Positions 24,210-32,346 of a stretch of 64,000 bases of DNA are shown here, in pieces. The stretch is from positions 1 to 64,000 of the forward strand of contig JAILBN010000101.1 in assembly GCA_024680915.1 (NCBI GenBank). Reading direction: 5' to 3'. The number at the start of each line of letters is the position of its first letter. Positions within the stretch are counted from its first letter, which is position 1. Origin of the DNA: Treponemataceae bacterium (GTDB lineage: Bacteria; Spirochaetota; Spirochaetia; Treponematales; Treponemataceae). The position numbers were made by a program, and so were the translations under genes. The notes below the pieces were generated by a model. It was given only the letters and a program-made list of their open reading frames with translations. It ran no database searches and was not told the DNA's origin.

Positions 24210-26099
24210 ATGGAGAATATGAGTGTTTGTTTTGTACTCAGACTTGATTCTGAAGGAATACTGAATGATCACGAAGAAGAAACACAGTATCAGAATCATA
24301 TAAAACACATTCTTTCTTTTCTTTATTCTCATCAGGAGTTCTCTCTTACCATAGCGCTCTCAGGACGGAAATCTGAATGGCTTGAAAAAAAACATCCGGA
24401 GGCTATAGAACTCATTTCGGAGTTAGTCTCAAAAAAACAGGTCGAGATGGCAGGAGGAGGGTACTATGATCCTATACTTCCCTTGCTGCTCCCTGTAGAC
24501 AGAGTCGGACAGATTGAAATGCTGACGACAGCCCTTAGAAAGCTTTTCGGAAGAAAACCAAGAGGTGCATGGCTTACAAGCAGCGCTTGGGATTCATCCC
24601 TAATAACAAGCTTGAATTCCTGTGGTATGGATTATGCATTTATCGACATGTCCTTATTACTACCAGAATATCAGTTGGAATCATTCTGCTCAAAACCTGT
24701 AATAGTCGAGGAATATGGAAAAACAATAAAAATCCTTCCTCTATGCAAAAATGTGATACCTTCGAAATCTGATTCCCCGCAAGATTTCCTTTCCTCCTTC
24801 TTTAAGCTATCTGGCAACAAAAAAATAACCACGATATCCACTTTATTTATGCCTGAAGAGTTATCATTCATAATACAAAACGGTTGGATGGAGGAATTCA
24901 TTACAACTATTACCAATGAAAAGACTGTAACCTTATATACAGCGACACAATATTTAAAGAACTGTCATACATACACCAGAGCATATATACCAGCCTGTTC
25001 TATAAAAAACAGGCGTCCAGTAAAAGAAATCATCGCTAAAAATCCTGAATCCTTCAGACTATATTCCCGAATGATTCAAATTTCAAATGAAATAAATCAA
25101 TACCGTGGAGATAAAGCCAGGAAAAAGGCCGCAAGAGAGGAGCTTTGGAAAGCTCAGGAAAGAACAGCTTACTGGAACGAAAATCTCGATTTGATTGAGC
25201 AGCAGGCAATACGGCAGAAGTCTTATAATCATCTACTTATAGCTGAAAAGTTTATAAAAGAAACATCCTCTAAAACTGATATTCATCTTACATCTTTTGA
25301 CCTTGATATGGATGGAATTCAGGAATATATCTGCAGGACTCCTGTCTATAATTCTTTTCTCTCCATGGAAGGTGGGACAGTTTTTGAACTTGATGCAAGA
25401 CAAAGCTGTAGGAATTATGCAATTGTGTCCGAATGCGAAAATGGCTTATACCAAAGAAAATTTTTCACAGATTTTTTTGCCGATAAAAACTCTTTTTTCG
25501 ATCAGTATCAGAATGGAAAGCCACTTTTGAACAATCCCTTCAGGGATATTGTATATAAAGAAACAGCTTTTTACAGGTCAAGACAAGAATTACAGCTTGA
25601 GGCAGAAGGTTTTTACGGGAAAAAGCGCCAGAATATAACGCTCCGTAAAAAATTCCTTTTCTCTGATAATTCAATTCAAGTTCAATACATAATCAAAAAC
25701 AAAAGTCCGGATTACTTAAAATGTTATTTCTCAGTCGAGTCAAACCTTGCTCTTGTCGATTTCGATACAAAAAACCGTCGTATAGAAGTGATATCTTCAG
25801 ATACAAGTATAACGGCTTGTTCTAATCAATTGTTTGTGCATCAGAAGGATGTTTCCTGCTGCCAGGTATCTGACTCAAAAACCTCATCTGTATTCACCTT
25901 CGAGACCAACGAAAATGCAGGCATCTGCATATTGCCCCTTGTTTATGAAAAGAAACCTTATGCTACATGCTTTACTTTCTTTTGGAAACTAGAGATACCT
26001 GCCGGCTATGAAACAGAAAAAACACTTTTCCTTAATATACAGCAAAATACAAAAAAAGCTCTTTCCCAAAAGAAAGGTCCCTCTGCGACAAAATCATAA
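24210..26099 (+). CDS. GH57-like protein (4-alpha-glucanotransferase/amylopullulanase family) without catalytic residues
   Basis: A 629-residue protein with the GH57 architecture: an N-terminal (beta/alpha)7 region including QVEMAGGGYYDPILPLL and VGQIEMLTTALRKLFG, a helical middle, and a C-terminal beta-sandwich resembling DUF1926. The region that in active enzymes reads G-x-W-L-T-E-R-V-W-E-P (catalytic Glu) is GAWLTSSAWDSSL here, with Ser at the nucleophile. The D-G-E-K-F-G acid motif and the N-terminal H-Q-P motif are also absent. The frame is intact over its full length. It is therefore probably a pseudoenzyme that may bind glucans. GGAG about 10 nt before the ATG. Confidence 0.75.
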   Translation: MENMSVCFVLRLDSEGILNDHEEETQYQNHIKHILSFLYSHQEFSLTIALSGRKSEWLEKKHPEAIELISELVSKKQVEMAGGGYYDPILPLLLPVDRVGQIEMLTTALRKLFGRKPRGAWLTSSAWDSSLITSLNSCGMDYAFIDMSLLLPEYQLESFCSKPVIVEEYGKTIKILPLCKNVIPSKSDSPQDFLSSFFKLSGNKKITTISTLFMPEELSFIIQNGWMEEFITTITNEKTVTLYTATQYLKNCHTYTRAYIPACSIKNRRPVKEIIAKNPESFRLYSRMIQISNEINQYRGDKARKKAAREELWKAQERTAYWNENLDLIEQQAIRQKSYNHLLIAEKFIKETSSKTDIHLTSFDLDMDGIQEYICRTPVYNSFLSMEGGTVFELDARQSCRNYAIVSECENGLYQRKFFTDFFADKNSFFDQYQNGKPLLNNPFRDIVYKETAFYRSRQELQLEAEGFYGKKRQNITLRKKFLFSDNSIQVQYIIKNKSPDYLKCYFSVESNLALVDFDTKNRRIEVISSDTSITACSNQLFVHQKDVSCCQVSDSKTSSVFTFETNENAGICILPLVYEKKPYATCFTFFWKLEIPAGYETEKTLFLNIQQNTKKALSQKKGPSATKS

Positions 26100-26151
26100 A
26101 TCGGGCTTAACCACTTGCGCAGAATATAATAAGTAATTATCATATCCTATT

Positions 26152-28497
26152 ATGAATAGAAGACTTATAACCTCTGCATTACCTTATGTCAATAATGTCC
26201 CTCATTTGGGAAATTTACTTCAGGTGCTTTCTGCTGATGTGTTCGCACGATTCTGTCGCAGTCGTGGATATGATACACTCTATATATGCGGAACAGATGA
26301 ATACGGAACAGCGACAGAAACCAGGGCTCTTGAAGAACACAAGAAACCCAGGGAGCTTTGTGATTTTTATCATGCCATTCATAAAGATATTTACGAATGG
26401 TTCGGAATCAATTTTGATTATTTCGGAAGAACATCAACTCCTCAACAGACTGAAATCGTCCAGAATCTTTTCAAATTACTTGATGACCGTGGATATATAA
26501 AAGAAAACACGATCGAACAGCTTTTCTGCCCGGAATGTGAACGATTCCTGGCAGACAGGTATGTTCGTGGCACATGTCCTCATTGTGGCTATGAAGACGC
26601 AAGAGGAGATCAGTGTGAACACTGTGGCAAGCTTCTTGATCCGACAGAGCTTAAGGTTCCTCGTTGTTCTACATGCGGAGCCACACCTGTTATGAAACAG
26701 ACAAAACATCTCTACATTGATCTTCCTGGTATTCAGAAAGAATATGCTGAATGGATGAAAGAAACCTCAGAGAAAGGGCAGTGGGCCAAAAACGCAGTCC
26801 AGATGACAGAAGCCTGGATCAGGGATGGCCTTCATGAAAGGGCAATCACAAGAGATTTGAAATGGGGTATCCCAGTTCCAAAAGAAGGCTTCGAAGACAA
26901 AGTTTTTTACGTTTGGTTTGACGCTCCTATCGGATATATATCTATAACAAAAGCACTTGCAGATAAGCTTGAGAAAATTGATTCACCAGAGAAATTCGAC
27001 TGGAAAACATGGTGGCTTCCTTCCGAATCCACAGAAGAGAAAGCAAAAATACCTGTTGATTTGTTTCAGTTTATCGGTAAAGACAATATTCCCTTCCATA
27101 CTGTTATTTTCCCATCAACTTTAATTGGCTCCGGAAAAGACTGGACAAAGCTTTATCATATGTCAAGCACAGAATACATGAACTATGAGAATACTAAGTT
27201 CAGCAAATCAAAGGGTGTCGGTGTATTCGGAACAGATGCAAGAGAATCAGGTATTCCAGCTGATGTATGGCGCTTCTATATGTTTTACAACAGACCGGAA
27301 AAATCTGATTTTCAATTTATGTGGAAGGATTTCCAGGAAAAAGTGAATTCCGAGCTTGTTGGTAACCTTTGTAACCTTGTCAACAGAACGACGACTTTCG
27401 TAAGCCGTTATTATGAAGGCATAATACCAGCCGGATCCCCGGATGAAGCATTATGGTCTCAAATAAAGGCCGGAGAAAAAAAGGTCACAGACCTTCTTGA
27501 CTGGTCGGAATTAAAAGATGCTTTCCATGAGATTTTTGCTATCTCATCCATTGCAAATAAAGCATTCCAAGACGGAGAGCCTTGGAAAACTAGAAATACA
27601 GAACCGGAAAAAGCAGCCGCTCTTATCCGTGATCTTTGTTACATAATAAAAGATCTCATGATAATGATACATCCTTATATGCCCCATTACGCAGAGCGTG
27701 TGCTTGAGTTTTTCGGGAAAACAGGCTGTACAGGTAGAATCGGAAAACCAGCGGAAGAAGGCTGGCTTGGTTGGGAGGACCTTGGTAAAACAGAAGGTCT
27801 GGATAAAGTCTTAAAGACAGAAATTATCCTTAAACCGATCGATGACGCACGTATAAAAGCCTATAGAGAACAATACTCTGGCAATCAGAAGGACAGAGCT
27901 TCAAAACCAGCAGAAAAAGCAGCGAAGACTGAAAAACAGGCGCCTAAGCAGCAGAAGAAAAAGGAAGAGGTAAAAAAAGAGCCTCTTTCTCCTGAACAGC
28001 AGATAGCTTTATTTAATAATAGTATTGCTCTGAAAGTAGCAAAGATTATTGAAATAAAGAAGCATCCAGATGCAGAGAAGCTTTACATCGAAAAAATCGA
28101 TGACGGCTCCGGACAGGAACGTGTAATCTGCTCAGGACTGGTTCCGTATTTGACAGAAGAGGAGCTTCTCGGAAAACACGTCATAATTGCGGATAATCTG
28201 AAAGCACGCAAGCTGAGAGGAGTAGAAAGCCGAGGAATGCTTCTTGCGGCAGATTATCTTCTTGACGGAAAAGAGAAAGTTGAAGTTCTTGACTGCAGTT
28301 GGGCAAAACCAGGTACACCTGTTATTCTTGAAGGTTCTGATCCTGCCTTTGAGAAACCATCTGAAATTGATGCTGACACCTTCTTTGACTGTATTATTTC
28401 TGTCAAGGATAAAATAGTAGGAGTTCAAGGTAAAGCTTTCCTTGCGGATGGTAAAAAAGTAAGCACCGAATTCACAGAGAACGGGGAAGTTCATTGA
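26152..28497 (+). CDS. metG: methionyl-tRNA synthetase with C-terminal tRNA-binding domain
   Basis: A 781-residue class Ia synthetase that charges tRNA-Met. It shows SALPYVNNVPHLGN (HIGH-equivalent), the zinc-knuckle region with CPEC, CPHC, CEHC and CSTC pairs (residues about 125-182), KFSKSKG (KMSKS) near residue 350, and the helical anticodon domain. A charged Lys/Glu linker leads to a Trbp111/EMAP-II-like domain (IALKVAKIIEIKKHPDAEKL ... GMLLAADYLLD). No Shine-Dalgarno precedes the ATG; a TATAAT at 26125-26130 could give a leader of about 15 nt. Confidence 0.97.
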   Translation: MNRRLITSALPYVNNVPHLGNLLQVLSADVFARFCRSRGYDTLYICGTDEYGTATETRALEEHKKPRELCDFYHAIHKDIYEWFGINFDYFGRTSTPQQTEIVQNLFKLLDDRGYIKENTIEQLFCPECERFLADRYVRGTCPHCGYEDARGDQCEHCGKLLDPTELKVPRCSTCGATPVMKQTKHLYIDLPGIQKEYAEWMKETSEKGQWAKNAVQMTEAWIRDGLHERAITRDLKWGIPVPKEGFEDKVFYVWFDAPIGYISITKALADKLEKIDSPEKFDWKTWWLPSESTEEKAKIPVDLFQFIGKDNIPFHTVIFPSTLIGSGKDWTKLYHMSSTEYMNYENTKFSKSKGVGVFGTDARESGIPADVWRFYMFYNRPEKSDFQFMWKDFQEKVNSELVGNLCNLVNRTTTFVSRYYEGIIPAGSPDEALWSQIKAGEKKVTDLLDWSELKDAFHEIFAISSIANKAFQDGEPWKTRNTEPEKAAALIRDLCYIIKDLMIMIHPYMPHYAERVLEFFGKTGCTGRIGKPAEEGWLGWEDLGKTEGLDKVLKTEIILKPIDDARIKAYREQYSGNQKDRASKPAEKAAKTEKQAPKQQKKKEEVKKEPLSPEQQIALFNNSIALKVAKIIEIKKHPDAEKLYIEKIDDGSGQERVICSGLVPYLTEEELLGKHVIIADNLKARKLRGVESRGMLLAADYLLDGKEKVEVLDCSWAKPGTPVILEGSDPAFEKPSEIDADTFFDCIISVKDKIVGVQGKAFLADGKKVSTEFTENGEVH

Positions 28498-28531
28498 TAT
28501 TTGGTAATTGATTTCTACCAACAAAGGATGG

Positions 28532-28581
28532 GGTCAAGGCTTTTTGACTGAAGCAAGCAGAGGAAAAAGCCTTGACCTGTC
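28532..28581 (+). terminator. intrinsic terminator-like hairpin after metG
   Basis: GGTCAAGGCTTTTT (28532-28545) pairs perfectly with AAAAAGCCTTGACC (28564-28577), a 14-bp stem with an 18-nt loop. The T-run afterwards is weak (TGTCTT), but the stem is very stable. Confidence 0.75.
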
Positions 28582-28612
28582 TTAAAACAACAAGGAAATA
28601 TGCTGCTGTAGT

Positions 28613-29713
28613 ATGTATTCAATAACCTTAAAAATTGATTCGACAAACAAGAATCCCTTTCATTTTTTACAAACTGAATTCTGGGCTTCTTTTAAAGGAT
28701 TGCATGGTTGGACTCCCTTCTTTTTCGAAGCATGGGCAAAAAAAGACGACTTGACAATAGATTATAAAATAACAGTTCTTGTAAGAAAACTTAAAAGATT
28801 TATTTCCTTTGCTTATATACCATTAGGTTTAGAGCTACCAGATGAATACAGACAGATTATTTCTTATGAATCTATGGAATATTCTTTTTTGCTGGAAGAG
28901 ACTGCAAAGGAACTAAAAAAGCTTCTTCCGAAATCTGTTTTCTGCATAAGATTCGATCCTCCTGTAGAGTTCTCTACAAATGATGAGAGAGAAATATATC
29001 TCAGCATGTACAAAAAAATTAACAGTAAAAAAATAACTTTAAAAAAATCTCTTACAGACGTACAACCACCGGATACTGTGCTCTTGCCCTTGGATAAAAG
29101 TGAAGAAGAGCTGCTTGCAAAAATGAAACCCAAGTGGAGATACAATATAAGGCTGGCAGAAAAAAAAGGGGTCACTGTAAAACCTTTAGGGGCTGAAGGT
29201 ATAGATGCTTTTTATTCTGTTTTTATGGAAACTGCAGCTCGAGACAAGATCGCTGTCCATGCAAAAGATTATTACAGGAGTCTATTGGAGCTCTCTTCCA
29301 AGGGGCAGAAAATAAAGACAACCTTATATATAGCGGAACACGAGGGGGATGTTCTTGCCGGAATAATCACTCTTTTCACGGAAACGGAAGCTGTTTATCT
29401 TTATGGTGCTTCCTCTGACCATAAAAGGAATCTTATGCCGGCATACCTGCTTCAATGGACTGCTATCAAGGATGCAAAAGCCTTTGGTTCAAAAGTATAC
29501 GACTTTTATGGTATTCCTCCCACAGATGATGAGAACCATCCTATGCATGGCTTGTTCCGCTTCAAGACAGGCTTCGGGGGGAATATAGTTCATAGGGTAG
29601 GAAGCCTTGATATGCCTTTGAAAGCTGCGACATACAAGGTCTACATATTACTTGAGAAAATACGTTCTTTTTACTTTAGAAAAGTAAGGAAGCTATTGAA
29701 AAGACGAAGATAA
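28613..29713 (+). CDS. FemAB/FemX-family peptidoglycan aminoacyltransferase
   Basis: A 366-residue protein with the double-GNAT FemABX fold, which adds amino acids from aminoacyl-tRNA to the lipid II stem peptide. Seen are FLQTEFWASFKGLHGWTPFF near the N-terminus, LLAKMKPKWRYNIRLAEKKG (the family's K-x-R-x-N-x-R-x-A motif), FMETAARDKIAVHAKDYY and the C-terminal YDFYGIPPTDDENHPMHGLF. Family membership is firm; the amino acid added is not predictable. The ATG chosen is 28613; the best purine-rich stretch is about 12-15 nt upstream. Confidence 0.88.
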   Translation: MYSITLKIDSTNKNPFHFLQTEFWASFKGLHGWTPFFFEAWAKKDDLTIDYKITVLVRKLKRFISFAYIPLGLELPDEYRQIISYESMEYSFLLEETAKELKKLLPKSVFCIRFDPPVEFSTNDEREIYLSMYKKINSKKITLKKSLTDVQPPDTVLLPLDKSEEELLAKMKPKWRYNIRLAEKKGVTVKPLGAEGIDAFYSVFMETAARDKIAVHAKDYYRSLLELSSKGQKIKTTLYIAEHEGDVLAGIITLFTETEAVYLYGASSDHKRNLMPAYLLQWTAIKDAKAFGSKVYDFYGIPPTDDENHPMHGLFRFKTGFGGNIVHRVGSLDMPLKAATYKVYILLEKIRSFYFRKVRKLLKRRR

Positions 29714-29737
29714 ATCCATAAAAGTATTTATGGATTT
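29712..29737. terminator. bidirectional intrinsic terminator between convergent genes
   Basis: AAATCCATAAA (29712-29722), loop AGTA... and TTTATGGATTT (29727-29737) form a perfect 11-bp stem. It begins inside the stop codon of the FemX-like gene and ends 1 nt before the stop of the nicotinamidase gene, serving both. Confidence 0.8.
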
Positions 29738-29738
29738 A

Positions 29739-30530
29739 TTAATCCCACTTATAGTTATCAGTTTTTTCGAACTGCATACCCTTTGATTGGAATTCTTCGA
29801 TGAAATGATTTCCCGCTTCCTCAAAACCAGCGACACATGAAGTACAATCAGAAAGTACGGTTATTTTATAGGCGGGGATATAAACTATAAGATCCCTTAA
29901 GGTATTCGCGACACAATGTGACAAAGCTTCTCCTGCGACAATAATCTTGTCAGTCTCTTTAAGCTTGTCAATAAGAATGAAATTCGTACGGGTAGAGGGA
30001 TCTGTAGGATCCGGAACCTCAGCCTGTATCGCACTATAATGCTCTGTCAGAGGATTTGCCGCCTTCTTGATGAAATCAATATTCTTACCCACATTTTTTA
30101 ATTCCCAACTGTGGATGGCACTCCATACATTATCCTCAACACAGAAACCCCATGTCGCGGTCAAGCAGTGAGGAGGCCAAATCGTAAGATTATATTTACC
30201 TCTGTTTTCCAATGAAAGAAGATAATCCTCAACCTGCCTTTTCAAGGACAAATCAACAGGCAGGAATTTTTTCTCTAGATAATCGTTATAAGTAATAACA
30301 GTATAAGGAGCCGGATTATTTCCTTCCGTATCAACCCAAAAATAAGGATGGGCTATATGATAATTAGGATGACAATCAAGAGTCACATGGACAAAATCAA
30401 TTTTATCCGTATTATTTTTAACAAATGCTGCCAACCGTTTGCAATCTTCTTTTGCCCCAGGGACATACAAAGCTCCTTCCGGTGAAGCAAAATCATTCTG
30501 GGGATCAATTATAAGCAAAGAATTACTCAT
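29739..30530 (-). CDS. pncA: nicotinamidase / isochorismatase-family hydrolase
   Basis: A 263-residue cysteine hydrolase that probably converts nicotinamide to nicotinic acid for NAD salvage. The catalytic Asp lies in LLIIDPQNDF (Asp9). The D-x-H metal motif is in VTLDCHPNYHIAHPYFW. WPPHCLTATWG, the Lys of DFIKKAANPL and the nucleophile Cys in GEALSHCVANTLRD complete the set. It is about 50 residues longer than E. coli PncA. The start at the first codon of the first strand is canonical, there is no Shine-Dalgarno, and a consensus promoter ends 6 nt upstream, implying a leaderless mRNA. Confidence 0.88.
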   Translation of the reverse strand: MSNSLLIIDPQNDFASPEGALYVPGAKEDCKRLAAFVKNNTDKIDFVHVTLDCHPNYHIAHPYFWVDTEGNNPAPYTVITYNDYLEKKFLPVDLSLKRQVEDYLLSLENRGKYNLTIWPPHCLTATWGFCVEDNVWSAIHSWELKNVGKNIDFIKKAANPLTEHYSAIQAEVPDPTDPSTRTNFILIDKLKETDKIIVAGEALSHCVANTLRDLIVYIPAYKITVLSDCTSCVAGFEEAGNHFIEEFQSKGMQFEKTDNYKWD

Positions 30531-30536
30531 AGCTAG

Positions 30537-30565
30537 ATACTACATATAATAACGTCAGTTGTCAA
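30537..30565 (-). promoter_or_regulatory. near-consensus promoter of pncA, leaderless arrangement
   Basis: On the minus strand TTGACA (complement of 30560-30565), 17-nt spacer, TAGTAT (complement of 30537-30542). Only six bases (CTAGCT) separate the -10 from the ATG at 30530, so transcription should begin at the start codon. Confidence 0.8.
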
Positions 30566-30631
30566 GAAAACATTGTTGCAAGTGTATCATTATCCTCATA
30601 TTATTAAAAAATAAATTTAGAAAAAGATTAA

Positions 30632-30661
30632 TTGAATAAATAAAAGAATAAATGATATAGT
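30632..30661 (+). promoter_or_regulatory. candidate promoter of rnz, leaderless arrangement
   Basis: TTGAAT (30632-30637), 18-nt spacer, TATAGT (30656-30661), ending 7 nt before the rnz ATG. No Shine-Dalgarno is present in the seven bases TCTTCAT. The region is very AT-rich, so chance matches are possible. Confidence 0.45.
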
Positions 30662-30668
30662 TCTTCAT

Positions 30669-31595
30669 ATGAATTTAGAAGCTTTTGTATTAGGATGCGG
30701 AGGGATGATGCCACTTCCTTATCGTCATCTTACATCTGTACTTGTAAGACGTGACGGAGATCTTTTTCTTTTTGACGGAGGAGAGGGAACTCAGGTATCA
30801 TTACGCCGCTTAAATCTGAAATGGAAAAAAATAAACGCTATATTCGTCAGTCACACCCATGCCGATCATGTAACAGGACTTCCTGGTATACTGATGCTTT
30901 CTTCTCAGGTTGACAGAACAGAACCGCTATATATCTACGGACCTCCAAAAGTCGCTGAATATATTGATACAAGCAGAAAAGTCCTTGATATGTATATAAA
31001 TTATCCTATTGTCGTAAAAGAAATAACGGAGCCAGGAATTGTCTATTCCGGAGAAGATTTTTACGTAAGGTCCTTTCCCCTTAAGCATACAAAAACATGT
31101 GTAGGCTACACTCTTGAGGAATTGGAAAGACCAGGGGAATTTAATCCCGAAAAAGCAAAGGAGCTGGGGGTTCCCTGCGGACCTCTATGGTCAAAGCTGC
31201 AGCATGGTGAAACAGTGATGTCAGAAAACGGGAAACCTGTGCATCCTGAAGATGTGATGGGCAAAAACAGGTCAGGCAGAAAGGTCAGCTATGTTACTGA
31301 TACTCTATATCTACCATCAATCGCAAAGGAAGTGAAGGGATCAGATCTTTTGTTCTGCGAGGGAATGTTCACAGAGGAATTCGCAGACCAGGCAGCTGAG
31401 AAAAAACATATGACAGCAAAGCAGGCTGCAAGGATTGCCAGGGATGCGGGGGTAGGGAAAATGGCCTTGATTCATTACAGTCCTAGATATACTGATTATG
31501 AATTGAACAGCATCCTTGAAGAAGCAAAAGAGATTTTTCCCGGCACGGTATTATCCAGGGACAGGATGTCTTTCGACATTCCCTATCAGGATTAG
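30669..31595 (+). CDS. rnz: ribonuclease Z
   Basis: A 308-residue metallo-beta-lactamase-fold endonuclease that trims tRNA 3' ends. It starts with FVLGCGGMMP and the SVLVRRDGDLFLFDGGEGTQ segment, has the zinc motif SHTHADHVTGLPG (H-x-H-x-D-H), LKHTKTCVGYTLEE, the second Asp in VSYVTDT, and the terminal His in ALIHYSPRYTD. Length and motif order match RNase Z. The encoded tRNAs in this window lack a CCA end, consistent with a need for 3' trimming followed by CCA addition. The downstream ABC ATPase begins 7 nt after its stop. Confidence 0.93.
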   Translation: MNLEAFVLGCGGMMPLPYRHLTSVLVRRDGDLFLFDGGEGTQVSLRRLNLKWKKINAIFVSHTHADHVTGLPGILMLSSQVDRTEPLYIYGPPKVAEYIDTSRKVLDMYINYPIVVKEITEPGIVYSGEDFYVRSFPLKHTKTCVGYTLEELERPGEFNPEKAKELGVPCGPLWSKLQHGETVMSENGKPVHPEDVMGKNRSGRKVSYVTDTLYLPSIAKEVKGSDLLFCEGMFTEEFADQAAEKKHMTAKQAARIARDAGVGKMALIHYSPRYTDYELNSILEEAKEIFPGTVLSRDRMSFDIPYQD

Positions 31596-31602
31596 ATTTT
31601 TT

Positions 31603-32346
31603 ATGATAGAACTGAAGTCCTTCTCAAAGCAGTACGGGAAAAAAACTGTTGTAAAAGATGTGAGCTTCATATGTCCGGATCACGAAATCACAGCTTTGAT
31701 AGGAGCTAACGGAGCTGGAAAAACTACGATACTGAAAGGAATTTGCGCAATACATTATCCTTCCTCCGGAAGTATTTATGTTAACGGCTTGTCGGTAGAA
31801 GAATCGTCAGCCGAAACGAAAGGAGCTATCGGGTATGTCAGTGAGAACGCTTCTTTCCCTGAGAATTATTTCGTCATGGAATATTTAATTGAGTGTGCTG
31901 ATATTTGGGAAAAAACGGGTAAAAAGGTTCTGGAAGGGAAAAAAGCAAAGACAGAACGTATCTCTAGAATAATCGAGACTTTTTCTCTTGAAGAAGTTCT
32001 AAAAAAACGCATATACACCCTATCCAAAGGTTATAGACAAAGGTTGTCTTTTGCTCAAGCTTTTATTCATGACCCTTCGGTTCTTGTCCTTGATGAACCA
32101 GTTACAGGGTTGGATCCTCTTCAGATCTCAGAAATACGTTCCATTATTAAGAAAGCCGGAAAAACAAAAACAGTACTTATGTCCACCCATTTTATGCAGG
32201 AAGCTGAAACTATCTGCGGTAGAATAGTTTTTCTTCATGATGGACAGAAACTTGCTGAAGGCAGTATAGATGAAGTCCTAAAAAGCGCTGGTGCAGATAA
32301 TCTTGAATCTGCTTTTATTAGACTTACGAAAACGGAAATACATTGA
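31603..32346 (+). CDS. ABC transporter ATPase (GldA/CcmA-like)
   Basis: A 247-residue ABC ATPase. Walker A is GANGAGKT, the signature is LSKGYRQRL, Walker B is VLVLDEPVTGLDP and the switch His is in LMSTHFMQEAE. Together with the next gene it forms a Gld-type ABC-2 transporter, as in the gldA-gldF-gldG sets of Bacteroidetes and related sets elsewhere. The ATG at 31603 begins the domain directly and has AGG upstream; an earlier in-frame ATG at 31516 lies inside rnz and adds 29 atypical residues. Confidence 0.9.
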   Translation: MIELKSFSKQYGKKTVVKDVSFICPDHEITALIGANGAGKTTILKGICAIHYPSSGSIYVNGLSVEESSAETKGAIGYVSENASFPENYFVMEYLIECADIWEKTGKKVLEGKKAKTERISRIIETFSLEEVLKKRIYTLSKGYRQRLSFAQAFIHDPSVLVLDEPVTGLDPLQISEIRSIIKKAGKTKTVLMSTHFMQEAETICGRIVFLHDGQKLAEGSIDEVLKSAGADNLESAFIRLTKTEIH

